Source: a virus. Taken from it: a DNA stretch of 31,612 bases. Numbering within the stretch: position 1 is the first letter of the stretch; each line of letters starts with the position of its first letter. Below are positions 7,844 to 16,229 of the stretch, piece after piece. The stretch covers positions 1 through 31,612 of IMG/VR virus record IMGVR_UViG_3300025301_000060; one strand, 5' to 3'. The notes beneath the pieces were generated by a model. That model saw only the letters and a program-made list of their open reading frames with translations, did not search any database and was not told the DNA's origin. The translations under genes and the position numbers were made by a program.

Positions 7844-9612
7844 TATTTTATAAGCGTTACGCCACTCCCCTCTGGATTAACTTCAAAATGAAACTCAATT
7901 TTAGGGCCTGCCGCTTCCTCTCCTGTCTGTCCTATTTTACGAATTCTATCCAGATCAATGGTATCATATCCCAGTTCCTTCATTCGGTTAAAGGACTCCT
8001 CGAACGCAGGAATGACAGCCAAATCGCTGTAGGACTGCATACGCGCTCGTCGTAAATCGCTTTCCAAGAATTCAAGTTTCTTGATAACGGAGACAGAGGA
8101 TGTCCAACCAAAAAGGTTCAAGTCCATCGCCGCACGCTCAACGTCATCCAAGTTCAATCGTCCTGATGACTTACGCGCTCTTGCAATTGCATAAATGATC
8201 GCATTGGCACGTGCCTGGTTCAATGGAAGATCTTCATCAAACCATTTAAGCTTGTTCATAATCTTATCCTGCTCGGCCGCGCTTTCAAAAAGATCTCGTC
8301 CCAACGCATCCTGATTTCCATAAACAACATTTCCGCCAGGGGCTGTGAAGTCCGCTCGCATTTCCGCCTGCCCCGCAGCTCCTATCTGGTTGAATGTGCT
8401 TTGAAGACCTCTGAGAGCCGCGATGTCCTCTTCCTGAACAGTACCGTTTGCAATGTCTTTCTGGGTGTCGGGATCCAGTAAGTATTGGTCAATGAAATCA
8501 CTAATGAGAACAAGTTTTGTATTGGGTTGAATTCCCTTTTCATAGCCAACGCCTTGTACATTTGGATTGCCACTCTTGAAAAAGTCATTGAAGGTATAGT
8601 TCATCGTATCCGTCCATATTTGCCCAAAATCCTGTGCACGCATTTGTAGTCCTGCAAGGAAACCAGCACGCCTTGGATTTTCAGCGATTGATGCGCGAAG
8701 ATCACTTAAATACATGATATTTCTGTCATAGGTGTCCAGCTTGTTTTTAATGTCCAGGATCGGTCCGATTCCACGAGAGGTGGCATAATCGGAAGGCGTT
8801 CCTGACATCGCAGTCGTCATTTCCTGTATGCCTGCCACATCGGTCATGAGTTCAAGAACGGGCAAGCCGTCCTCTCCCAGCTGATCCGAGGGGCGATAGA
8901 ATTGAATCTGTTCTCCTGGTTCCTGAACAGTATAGGCAACGAACGGATCAGACCATTCGCCGTTTTCCAACGGAAGCCTGAACTGTCCTTTCTTCGGCTT
9001 AAACGCCTCGATTTCATAATCAAGAGCTTTGAGCTTTGCCGCCTTCATTTGATCGTTATAGGCCGTCATTTTTGCCTTATCAGAAGCGATGTCTTGATCG
9101 TATTTCTTATTTAAAATATTTAGCCTTAGACCTCTATCGGAATCATAAACCGCTTTGGCATCAGCTATCTCTTGCCCTCTTTTTTGTAATTTAGCGGTAA
9201 GGACGCCGCGTTGTCGCTCCTTTTCCTCCGCTCGTTGCAGTTGTTTTATCTTGGAAAGGTTCTGGGTGAAGACTTGTCCCGCCTGACTGATTGCAGGCGC
9301 CATTTTTCCTCCGCGTGTCGGTGCCATCAGGCCAAAGCCGAATTGGGCGAGTGCCAGTCTCTTGTCTCTTGAATAATCAGAAGGCGCGTACATCGCCTCA
9401 ATCTGTTCATCGGTCAGGGTCGGGGTTCCATATTCCTCGAGATAGGACTTATCTAAAAATAAATCTTTGAAGTACTGCTCGGGGTCGGGGTTTTGCAGGA
9501 TAGGGGCATCCGGAAACATGCTCCCTGGCAATGAAGTAGGCATTACTTTTGGAGTTGGTACGGTTACCTCTAGATCTTCATCTTCAAAAATGTCAATATT
9601 TTCGTAAGCCAT
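7843..9612 (-). CDS. Probable internal virion or ejection protein, 589 aa
   Basis: The N-terminal 65 residues are acidic and Pro-rich. A conserved-looking segment LALAQFGFGLMAPTRGGKMA (about 84-103) follows, and then a long Lys/Gln/Glu-rich helical region (about 110-205) with coiled-coil character. The rest is mixed, with no recognisable catalytic site. The FGxGLMAPTRGG-type segment followed by a coiled coil recurs, to my knowledge, in internal virion proteins of marine podophages. It is flanked by TAATG overlaps on both sides. The assignment rests on composition and context. Confidence 0.65.
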   Translation of the reverse strand: MAYENIDIFEDEDLEVTVPTPKVMPTSLPGSMFPDAPILQNPDPEQYFKDLFLDKSYLEEYGTPTLTDEQIEAMYAPSDYSRDKRLALAQFGFGLMAPTRGGKMAPAISQAGQVFTQNLSKIKQLQRAEEKERQRGVLTAKLQKRGQEIADAKAVYDSDRGLRLNILNKKYDQDIASDKAKMTAYNDQMKAAKLKALDYEIEAFKPKKGQFRLPLENGEWSDPFVAYTVQEPGEQIQFYRPSDQLGEDGLPVLELMTDVAGIQEMTTAMSGTPSDYATSRGIGPILDIKNKLDTYDRNIMYLSDLRASIAENPRRAGFLAGLQMRAQDFGQIWTDTMNYTFNDFFKSGNPNVQGVGYEKGIQPNTKLVLISDFIDQYLLDPDTQKDIANGTVQEEDIAALRGLQSTFNQIGAAGQAEMRADFTAPGGNVVYGNQDALGRDLFESAAEQDKIMNKLKWFDEDLPLNQARANAIIYAIARARKSSGRLNLDDVERAAMDLNLFGWTSSVSVIKKLEFLESDLRRARMQSYSDLAVIPAFEESFNRMKELGYDTIDLDRIRKIGQTGEEAAGPKIEFHFEVNPEGSGVTLIK

Positions 9613-10649
9613 TATACTAATCCGAACGCTCCACCAGATCCGCCTTGCCCACTTAGGATGCCGTAGGCACCCAGTCCCATGCCCAGTGCTCCGAGCATCG
9701 GATTAGTGTATGGAAGTGGTTTTTGCGTTAATGTTTGTGAAACGGACGGTACTCCCGCCATCACGTCGCCGAAGTAGCTTAGTCGCCCGTATGGTTCCAT
9801 ACGTTTTGCTTCTGCCATTCTGTATTGTTCGTTAAGTGCCGCTTGTTGTTGTGCTTGTTCTGCCCCTCCGAACTGGAATAGGGTTCCAAGACCTTGTTGT
9901 CCTAGACCATATTGCTGTTGAGCGAGGTTAGCCCCCATCATTCCCATTTGTCCTTGTTGGGCTCCCATTTGTGCTTGTTGGGCTCCTAGTTGCCCAAAAA
10001 TACCAGCCCCTTGGAGTTGCCTTGCCCTTGCAGACTCGGAAGTGCCAATTGCTTTTTGTTGCGCTTGCTCAAAGTTTTGAGCCAGATCCTGGAATATTCT
10101 CCTGGATTTAATGTCTTGTAGATTCTTGTCAAGTTCGGCTGATTCAACGCCAAATCGTGATCCCCCGAAGGCTCCTGCCTGTTGAGCGGTATCTGCTGTA
10201 CGTTTCCGTGCGACAGCTGCCTGCTCATCCATTTGTTTAAGAGCTTCTTGAGTTACATCCCCCTGGTATTGATTGAAAAAATCCGAATAGTTGCTTGTGC
10301 TGGGGTCATACTGCTGTGTTGCCCCTTGAAGTGCTGGAATTCCCATCCCTGTTGTGGCTATTCCTGCTCCTGTCGTGGCTTGTCCCGCACCCAAGGCGTT
10401 GAAAGCCGTGGCGAAAGCCGGATCATATTGAGCACCTGTTCCCGTAGGAAGACCTGTTGTAGGGTCAATCCCCATCATTCCCGCTGCTCCAGCGATGGCT
10501 CCCGTCTGAAGAGGATCAAATCCTGCAATGCCCTGAGGCGTGACAGTGCCTGGCACTTGAGTCACATCAAATGCCCCCTGAAGCAGTTTCCGTCTCCAGT
10601 CCTCTAGATAGGGTGCTTCACGCGTTCCTTGCCAATAAGTTTCGGGCAT
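9612..10649 (-). CDS. Probable DNA-ejection-type internal virion protein, 345 aa
   Basis: An Ala/Gln/Gly-rich protein. The first half carries low-complexity Gly/Thr/Ala stretches. Residues about 155-205 contain the segment AGAFGGSRFGVESAELDKNL followed by a helical Gln/Ala region. A Gln-Met-Gly-Ala repeat follows (about 222-250), and the C-terminus is Gly-rich (ALGMGLGAYGILSGQGGSGG). The GAFGGSR segment is common in podophage proteins annotated as DNA ejection or injection proteins, which is the basis for the call. The start and stop overlap their neighbours as TAATG. Confidence 0.7.
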   Translation of the reverse strand: MPETYWQGTREAPYLEDWRRKLLQGAFDVTQVPGTVTPQGIAGFDPLQTGAIAGAAGMMGIDPTTGLPTGTGAQYDPAFATAFNALGAGQATTGAGIATTGMGIPALQGATQQYDPSTSNYSDFFNQYQGDVTQEALKQMDEQAAVARKRTADTAQQAGAFGGSRFGVESAELDKNLQDIKSRRIFQDLAQNFEQAQQKAIGTSESARARQLQGAGIFGQLGAQQAQMGAQQGQMGMMGANLAQQQYGLGQQGLGTLFQFGGAEQAQQQAALNEQYRMAEAKRMEPYGRLSYFGDVMAGVPSVSQTLTQKPLPYTNPMLGALGMGLGAYGILSGQGGSGGAFGLV

Positions 10650-11809
10650 TATACTATTCCTCTTCCTCGAGATGAGTCAGGATCTAGCCTGTTCATCAGG
10701 TTATACATTGATTTTGGTCCTCCCGCATTGTCAACGGCTTTTGCCGTCATGACGAACTCGCCGTCACTGAGCATCGCCGGTATCTTGTCCTCTTTCGGCC
10801 CTCCCGGTCCTCTGATCGAGCCAAATTTTCTTGGAAAAAATTGGGCAATTCCCGGATTCTCTTCCAGCCTGTCGGCTAAATCTCCAGCGGTTGAACCGCC
10901 ATTTGCGCGTGTGATATAACGGGGATTATACCCCATAATGCTTTCAACAGTGGGATCTTTTCGTCCTGGCATTCCTCCCCCCAATGTTCCTCGGTTAGGA
11001 TCAATGTAAGGTATTCCTCCCCCCTGATAACCTGTAATGCTCCTTGCTGTCGGGTCGGGGGACCGTCCCCTTGGATTCATTCCTCCTCCTAAAGACCCGC
11101 TGATGCGATTTCGATTCATGAAAGGATTTCCTCCCCCTTGCAGTCCTACGATTCCCCCCTCATTAACGCCAAGCGACGGACGACGATCAGGATCAATAAT
11201 AATCCCTTCTTCATCCACCTCGAAATCCTTATATTTATTGCCAGCAACATCATACTCCTTAACATCATAAGACGTGTCGGTGATAGGATCATAATGAAGC
11301 CCCCTGAAACGGTCTGTTGCTCTTTGCGGTCCTCCTGTTATGTCGTTATATTTTAAATCAATCTCGGATAGGCGATCCTCTTTACTCAGAGGTCCTTCTT
11401 TCTCATCCTCAAACTGTTTCTTGGCCAGCATGGACATAATAAGACTCATAAGCCCAGCCCCAGAATCAAATCCTTCTCCCTTTTTTCCTGATCCTCCTAA
11501 TAATGACCCTCCGGCTCCAGCAATATTCTTGAGAATTCCTGCAAGTCCAGATGCGTCTGTTCCTTGTTGATGAGTTAAAGGACCAGTAGATTTTGTACCA
11601 AAAGTCCCCAACATGTTCTTCATGAAATTCCCAAATCCGGATCCGCCAGTTGTCGTACTAGCACCGCCCATCATCGCGGGTATGCCATACATTGCTGCCA
11701 GAGCCATTAACATTTCAGGATTGTTCCTGAAAATATCCTTCCCACCGCTGAAGACATCTCGACCGGCTTTTTTTACCCGATCACGTATTTTTCTAAAAAA
11801 CTTTTGCAT
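10649..11809 (-). CDS. Phage virion-module protein with C-terminal LSDGEFV motif, 386 aa
   Basis: First gene of the leftward virion unit. The N-terminus is basic (FFRKIRDRVKKAGRD). Hydrophobic Ala/Met/Gly-rich segments follow at about 33-50 and 118-132. The middle and C-terminal parts hold repeated GGG stretches (LQGGG, YQGGG, LGGG). The C-terminal segment reads KEDKIPAMLSDGEFVMTAKA and then MYNLMNRLD. This end motif is frequent in marine phage virion-associated proteins of unknown function. A good Shine-Dalgarno (TAGGAG) lies seven bases before the ATG, and a convincing promoter sits further upstream. Confidence 0.75.
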   Translation of the reverse strand: MQKFFRKIRDRVKKAGRDVFSGGKDIFRNNPEMLMALAAMYGIPAMMGGASTTTGGSGFGNFMKNMLGTFGTKSTGPLTHQQGTDASGLAGILKNIAGAGGSLLGGSGKKGEGFDSGAGLMSLIMSMLAKKQFEDEKEGPLSKEDRLSEIDLKYNDITGGPQRATDRFRGLHYDPITDTSYDVKEYDVAGNKYKDFEVDEEGIIIDPDRRPSLGVNEGGIVGLQGGGNPFMNRNRISGSLGGGMNPRGRSPDPTARSITGYQGGGIPYIDPNRGTLGGGMPGRKDPTVESIMGYNPRYITRANGGSTAGDLADRLEENPGIAQFFPRKFGSIRGPGGPKEDKIPAMLSDGEFVMTAKAVDNAGGPKSMYNLMNRLDPDSSRGRGIV

Positions 11810-11860
11810 AATCTCCTAATTCCGCAATTTATGTGATTGTTATTGGCAAGAAGGCTACGC

Positions 11861-11890
11861 TTGTAATTTTAGCCAATTTTATTCTATATT
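11861..11890 (+). promoter_or_regulatory. Candidate promoter for the rightward oxygenase/tail unit
   Basis: TTGTAA (11861-11866), an 18-base spacer and TATATT (11885-11890) resemble a sigma-70 promoter. The predicted start near 11897 would leave a 30-base leader before the ATG at 11927. Its -10 box overlaps that of the opposing promoter. Confidence 0.4.
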
Positions 11891-11917
11891 TATAGTCAAA
11901 TTCTTGGTATATGACAA
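11889..11917 (-). promoter_or_regulatory. Probable promoter for the leftward internal-protein unit
   Basis: Read on the minus strand, TTGTCA (at 11912-11917), a 17-base spacer and TATAAA (at 11889-11894) each match the sigma-70 consensus at five of six bases. Transcription would begin near 11882 and give a leader of about 70 bases before the ATG at 11809. Confidence 0.55.
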
Positions 11918-11926
11918 CAAGTAAAT

Positions 11927-12661
11927 ATGGCAAAGAAAGTTAAGACAGAATCAGCAGCACTTTTCAATCATAAGTTTGAAGCCATTAGGCCATTTGGTCC
12001 TACTGTTATTAAAGGAACAGTTCCCATGGATCTTATTCACTTACTGGATAAGAAAGCATCAAAATTGCTAGGAAGTAAGCAACTTTCCAAAGAATTTAAT
12101 CATGCACCCAATCTGGCGGGAAATGTTCACAAAGAAGTTCGTTATCCTTCATCGTGGATGAGTACCGAAGAATTCAAGCCGATGGTTGAGTTCATTGGAG
12201 AAATGGTAAAAGCTTATATCTCCATTCCCCCTGCAAGTGAAACCATCAGTCCTGAGTTTGTGGGCAAGCTCGTCATTCAATCAATGTGGACCGTGAGCCA
12301 GTGGGCGGGAGACTTTAATCCTTTTCACATTCATGAAGGACAACTGTCAGGAGTTATTTATTTACGCATTCCACCTGGATTAAAAGAAGAATACGAAAAA
12401 GAGGATCATTACCCAACAGTGGGAGATATTGTTTTTTATCACGGTCAAGCGGCGACGTTCAGCGGACATAAGTTGCAGTACACCCCTAAAGTGGGTGATG
12501 TATTCTTATTTCCCAATTGGCTCACACACGGCGTCTATCCTTTTAGAACCAAGAGACAGGAAAGACGATCTGTTTCCTTCAATCTTGAACTTATTAAGAA
12601 GGAGGGTTCAACAAGTGGAAACGCTGAAACATTACGTAACCAACAATTTTATAAAAAATAA
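11927..12661 (+). CDS. Fe(II)/2OG oxygenase-like protein, 244 aa
   Basis: The C-terminal half has the layout of the phage 2OG-Fe(II) oxygenase group with a double-stranded beta-helix. It shows FHIHEG (His134, His136), then LSGVIYLRIP, then FPNWLTHGV (His201) and ERRSVSFN (Arg213/214). In the wider family the first site binds iron with the distal His, and the Arg binds the carboxylate of 2-oxoglutarate. Here the first site is HxH and not the usual HxD, with Glu137 nearby. A 25-residue insert between strands (about 152-180) makes it longer than the others in this window. It is the first gene of the rightward unit and overlaps the next gene by one base (TAATG). No strong Shine-Dalgarno is visible. 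The substrate is unknown. Confidence 0.85.
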   Translation: MAKKVKTESAALFNHKFEAIRPFGPTVIKGTVPMDLIHLLDKKASKLLGSKQLSKEFNHAPNLAGNVHKEVRYPSSWMSTEEFKPMVEFIGEMVKAYISIPPASETISPEFVGKLVIQSMWTVSQWAGDFNPFHIHEGQLSGVIYLRIPPGLKEEYEKEDHYPTVGDIVFYHGQAATFSGHKLQYTPKVGDVFLFPNWLTHGVYPFRTKRQERRSVSFNLELIKKEGSTSGNAETLRNQQFYKK

Positions 12662-12999
12662 TGAAAAAAGTGGCTCTTCCGAAGAAAGTCAATGCGGGAC
12701 CTTTTGAAGTAGAACTTATTCTTATTCCCCATGAGGTGGCTTATGAATCATCGGACTACCAAGGAAGTTTCGTTAGTAAGCCTCCCTTAAAAATTTATCT
12801 GGATGAGGACATAATTAATCTAGGGGGAAAGGATGCCATTAATGTGGTGATGCATGAAATGCTTCATGTGGGTTATTATCAATACCATCTCAAGGACAAG
12901 GAGGAGGAAACTCTGGTAAATTCTGTAGCCAATTTTTTAACGGAACTGCTGTCGCGTTCAGAATTGAAAGAGTGGATAATAGACAACATGAATAAATGA
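12661..12999 (+). CDS. Small HExxH metallopeptidase-like phage protein, 112 aa
   Basis: Contains VMHEMLHVGY with a zinc-binding HExxH (His65, Glu66, His69), followed 12-14 residues later by a Glu cluster (EEET, about 81-84) that could supply the third ligand. The first half looks like strands and contains KPPLKIYLDED before the helix. This arrangement is common in small phage metallopeptidase-like proteins, which have no proven substrate. It is short for a self-sufficient protease. The start overlaps the preceding stop (TAATG), and the end overlaps the glycosyltransferase start (ATGA). Confidence 0.8.
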   Translation: MKKVALPKKVNAGPFEVELILIPHEVAYESSDYQGSFVSKPPLKIYLDEDIINLGGKDAINVVMHEMLHVGYYQYHLKDKEEETLVNSVANFLTELLSRSELKEWIIDNMNK

Positions 13000-13835
13000 A
13001 TAATTCATCCCTTAAAACTAAATCCAATGACAGTATTACTCCCCCCTCTATAAGAGTGTTTGTAGCCACTCCGTGTTATGGAGGGATGATCACCGTCAAT
13101 TATTTTGAAAGTTGCATGAAATTAATGGCCGAGTCCATACGAAAAGGAGTGGGGTTGCAGTTTGCCACCATTGGAAATGAATCATTGGTGACTAGGGCTC
13201 GTAACACACTGGTTCAGTTGTTTATGGATGATAAAAAAGAATACACGCATTTGATGTTTATTGACGCCGATATTGGTTTTGATTACAACACGATCTTTCG
13301 TATGTTGGACATAGACAAGGAAGTGGTGGCTTCCATCTATCCCCGCAAGGCTATTGATTGGAGAAAGGTAAAAAAGAAAGCTCAAGAAAAACCTGATGTC
13401 ACACCCGATGAACTCCACGCTTTTTCATTAGAATATAATTTAAATGTTAAGAATCCCGAACGTGTTGAAATGAAACAAGGTTTTATTGAAGTTATGGATG
13501 CCCCAACAGGCTTTATGCTCATAAAACGAAATGTCTTTAATAAAATGAAAATGGCCTATCCTGATCTCAAGTTCACCAATGACCAGCATTTGGGACAGCC
13601 TCATGAAACCAAGTTCAAGTACCATGACACATCGGACTGGAACTACGCCTTTTTCGACACAATGATTGATCCAGATTCCAAAAGATACTTGTCAGAAGAC
13701 TATGCATTCTGTAGATTATGGCAGAAGATTGGTGGTACCGTTTATGCGGACATAATGAGCGGACTAACGCATTATGGAACCTATGCTTTCAAAGGAAATG
13801 TAGGCACTCAATTCTTGCCACCAGAGAAGAAGTAA
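12996..13835 (+). CDS. Glycosyltransferase, GT-A type, 279 aa
   Basis: After a 17-residue polar N-terminus, the segment IRVFVATPCYGG starts a nucleotide-sugar-binding fold. LMFIDADIGF (Asp90, Asp92) is the DxD-type motif that binds the metal and sugar nucleotide. DAPTGFMLI (about 168-176) and YLSEDYAFCRLW (about 231-242) match the acceptor/catalytic region of GT-A enzymes, and a late His (THYG, His259) could be a metal ligand. Phage enzymes of this kind may modify virion proteins, DNA or host surface glycans, and the target here is unknown. It overlaps the previous gene as ATGA and lies just before a large virion protein gene. Confidence 0.88.
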   Translation: MNNSSLKTKSNDSITPPSIRVFVATPCYGGMITVNYFESCMKLMAESIRKGVGLQFATIGNESLVTRARNTLVQLFMDDKKEYTHLMFIDADIGFDYNTIFRMLDIDKEVVASIYPRKAIDWRKVKKKAQEKPDVTPDELHAFSLEYNLNVKNPERVEMKQGFIEVMDAPTGFMLIKRNVFNKMKMAYPDLKFTNDQHLGQPHETKFKYHDTSDWNYAFFDTMIDPDSKRYLSEDYAFCRLWQKIGGTVYADIMSGLTHYGTYAFKGNVGTQFLPPEKK

Positions 13836-13851
13836 CTTATTATACACTATT

Positions 13852-15699
13852 ATGGAACTGACCGATTTAAAATTTCAACCAGGAATAGACAAGCAGGATT
13901 CACCTTATGCGGCCGGTGATGATCGACGCTATGTGAACTCTGATTTTGTTCGGTTTCATTACGGAAAACCAGAGCGTTGGAACGGATGGGATTATCTTCC
14001 TAATCCTAATACAACAATCGTGGGCGTGGTCCGTGATACGCATGCGTGGCTAAGTCTGGACGGAACAAGGCATCTTGCCTTGGGAACCGACAGGAAACTT
14101 TATGTTTTTACGGGAGGAGTGTTTAATGACATTACCCCCATACGATCAGGACCAGATTCCCTTACCAATCCTTTCACGACCAACGGTACGACGACCGTTT
14201 CCGTAGCTGATGCGGCGCATGGAGCTAGTCAGGGAGATTTTGTGACTTTTGATTCATTCTCCACCCTTGACGGCTTGGACATGAATAATGAATTTGAAAT
14301 CACCACCATCACGGATACGGATAACTACACCGTTACCCATACAGACACAGCCTCGGGATCCACGTCAGGTGGAGGAGGAACAGGAAATGCTAATTATCAA
14401 CTCTCTATTGGAGAATCAACATCCACTTTTGGATATGGATGGGGTACCTCCACATGGGGAGCCAGTACATGGGGAACAGCCCGTTCATCATCTAGTGTGG
14501 TAATTTACGCACGAAACTGGTCACTTGATAATTTTGGGGAGGACTTGATTGCAACGGTCATTAATGGCGGAACTTATAAATGGGATCTTTCAGGAGGTGT
14601 CTCTAACAGAGCGGCAGTTGTTACCAACGCGCCGACAGCGTCTCGGTTTAGTTTAGTATCGGCCGATACAAGACATTTGTTTTGTTTAGGAACAGAGACA
14701 ACGATCGCAAATACAGCCACGCAGGATGACTTATTCTTTAGGTGGTCGGATAGGGAAGACCTTACGGATTGGACTCCCGTGGCGGCCAATGAAGCGGGAT
14801 CTCTTCGTATTGCGGATGGATCAAGAATTATTGGAGCGGTCAAATCAACAGGACAAATACTTGTGTGGACGGATAAATCCTTGCACGGTATCCAATTTGT
14901 TGGAACACCTTATACTTTTGGACAGCGTCAATTAGGTGCTAATTGCGGATTAATCGCTCAGCATGCCTGCATAGATGTAAACGGTAGAGCTTACTGGATG
15001 GGAGAAAATTCCTTTTACATGTATGATGGTGTGGTTAAAAAAATGCCTTGTTCCGTACAGGACTTTGTGTTTGATGACATCAGTTTCACTAATAAAAATG
15101 ACATTGCATGTGGACTAAACACCGAGTTTAATGAAATTTTTTGGTACTATGCTACCGCCAGTGCCACTCAAATTGACGCAGGGGTTGTCTATAATTATTT
15201 GGAAAACACATGGTATACCATCAGCCTTGACCGTACGAGTTGGTTAGCCGCTGAAATATATGAACAGCCTATCGCCACTCAATACAGTACAACTTTAACG
15301 GCTAATTCCGCGACTATTATGGGTTTAACGGCGGGAGCCTCTTATACATATGAACACGAGAAAGGAAATAATCAGGCCGATGGTACGGCGATTAGTGCAA
15401 GCCTGACTACGGGCTCCATTGAAATTGCCTCAGGGGATAATCTCATGTCTGTCAGCAAATTCGTTCCTGACTTTACTAATCTAACAAATAATGTTGCTGT
15501 TACATTGACTCTGGAACAATATCCACAATCAGCATCTAATGTGACAACAACAGGAAACGTCACGTCTTCAACACAGAAAATTGACATACGGGGAAGGGGA
15601 AGGTCCGTGAACCTCGCTTTTGTATCCAATACTGTGGATGATACGAACTGGAGGCTCGGCTCCATGAAACTGCAGCTTAGACCAGACGGGAGGAGATAA
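13852..15699 (+). CDS. Virion protein, tail/DNA-stabilisation (P22 gp10-like) type, 615 aa
   Basis: The N-terminus FQPGIDKQDSPYA followed by YVNSDFVRFHYGKPERWNGW is a signature of a widespread podophage virion protein. Later come repeated beta-propeller-like elements: LDGTRHLALGTDRKLYVF, NPFTTNGTTTVSVADAAHG, and FYMYDGVVKKMPCSVQDFVF. A WG-rich patch sits near residue 200 (WGTSTWGASTWG). Family knowledge points to a structural protein related to P22 gp10, which closes the portal channel and links the tail. That exact equivalence is inferred from recall of similar sequences. The gene stands alone among non-structural genes and is followed by two small genes usual for its neighbourhood. Confidence 0.8.
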   Translation: MELTDLKFQPGIDKQDSPYAAGDDRRYVNSDFVRFHYGKPERWNGWDYLPNPNTTIVGVVRDTHAWLSLDGTRHLALGTDRKLYVFTGGVFNDITPIRSGPDSLTNPFTTNGTTTVSVADAAHGASQGDFVTFDSFSTLDGLDMNNEFEITTITDTDNYTVTHTDTASGSTSGGGGTGNANYQLSIGESTSTFGYGWGTSTWGASTWGTARSSSSVVIYARNWSLDNFGEDLIATVINGGTYKWDLSGGVSNRAAVVTNAPTASRFSLVSADTRHLFCLGTETTIANTATQDDLFFRWSDREDLTDWTPVAANEAGSLRIADGSRIIGAVKSTGQILVWTDKSLHGIQFVGTPYTFGQRQLGANCGLIAQHACIDVNGRAYWMGENSFYMYDGVVKKMPCSVQDFVFDDISFTNKNDIACGLNTEFNEIFWYYATASATQIDAGVVYNYLENTWYTISLDRTSWLAAEIYEQPIATQYSTTLTANSATIMGLTAGASYTYEHEKGNNQADGTAISASLTTGSIEIASGDNLMSVSKFVPDFTNLTNNVAVTLTLEQYPQSASNVTTTGNVTSSTQKIDIRGRGRSVNLAFVSNTVDDTNWRLGSMKLQLRPDGRR

Positions 15700-15866
15700 T
15701 GGCTAAAATTACCATTACACGTTTACCTAACGCGACACCCGAGTATGAAAGTGGTCAGTTTGATCAAATGATCCGTCTTTTGGAGCAAATTATCTTGGTG
15801 CTTAATACTTCCTATGCTCAGGACATAGAAGAACAAAGTAGCGGAAGGAGTTGGTTCCTTGGCTGA
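15699..15866 (+). CDS. Small conserved phage protein, 55 aa
   Basis: The ATG at 15699 overlaps the stop of the tail-protein gene (TAATG) and is preceded by GGGAGGAGA. The protein begins MAKITITRLPNATPEYESGQ and contains a hydrophobic helix (MIRLLEQIILVLNTSYA). Small proteins with this RLPNA start and helix follow the gp10-like gene in other marine phages, in my recollection. The function is unknown. Its last bases overlap the start of the next gene by eight bases, so the three genes form a coupled chain. Confidence 0.85.
   Translation: MAKITITRLPNATPEYESGQFDQMIRLLEQIILVLNTSYAQDIEEQSSGRSWFLG
15843..15861 (+). promoter_or_regulatory. Strong Shine-Dalgarno that fixes a TTG start
   Basis: GGAAGGAG at 15843-15850 is followed by an 8-base spacer and then TTG at 15859-15861, in frame with the 122-aa protein. 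No ATG or GTG lies in a position that would give the protein its usual start (ADTYKNIG). This decides the start codon. Confidence 0.8.
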
Positions 15867-16227
15867 TACATATAAAAATATTGGCCTAGATATGACCACT
15901 ACTGGTCCTACAACCATTTACACTGTTCCAACGGCTAATCCAGGGGCATTACCCCCTGTTTTTCCAACCACAGCCGTAGTTAAATCTATCCTCATATGCA
16001 ATGATTCTGCTAACACCACCGAGTATACCATAGAATGGACTGACAGTAGTGCTTCGGCAACCTATAAAATTACCAACGATAAGACCATTGCTACCGATAC
16101 GACCTATGAAGTTTTATTACAGCCTCTGGTTCTGGAGGAATCGGACTTAATTAAAATAACTGCGAATGCCGCCAATGAGATTCACATTACAATGAGCTTT
16201 TTAGAAACAACAAAAGGAGCACTCTAA
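15859..16227 (+). CDS. Small virion structural protein, 122 aa, TTG start
   Basis: A Thr/Ala/Ile-rich protein with predicted beta-strands. It has the sequence pattern TIYTVPTANPG then VVKSILICNDSANTTEYTIEW and PLVLEESDLIKITAN. This is the pattern of small beta-rich proteins described as virion structural or decoration-type proteins in marine phages. Translation starts at TTG, supported by a strong Shine-Dalgarno and an 8-base overlap with the 55-aa gene. It ends with TAATC, in which the second oxygenase gene appears to begin. Confidence 0.8.
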   Translation: MADTYKNIGLDMTTTGPTTIYTVPTANPGALPPVFPTTAVVKSILICNDSANTTEYTIEWTDSSASATYKITNDKTIATDTTYEVLLQPLVLEESDLIKITANAANEIHITMSFLETTKGAL

Positions 16228-16229
16228 TC
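16214..16229 (+). promoter_or_regulatory. Shine-Dalgarno placed for an ATC start codon
   Basis: AAGGAG (16214-16219) is followed by a 7-base spacer and ATC (16227-16229). The arrangement TAATC mirrors the TAATG overlaps used throughout the window. In the reading frame of the downstream oxygenase there is no ATG, GTG or TTG between here and 16446. Confidence 0.65.

Noticed and set aside
10182-10607. 141-codon plus-strand Cys/Ser-rich open frame
   Set aside because: It is antisense to the ejection-type protein gene and has no start signal. The Cys content comes from complementing Ala/Gly/Thr codons.
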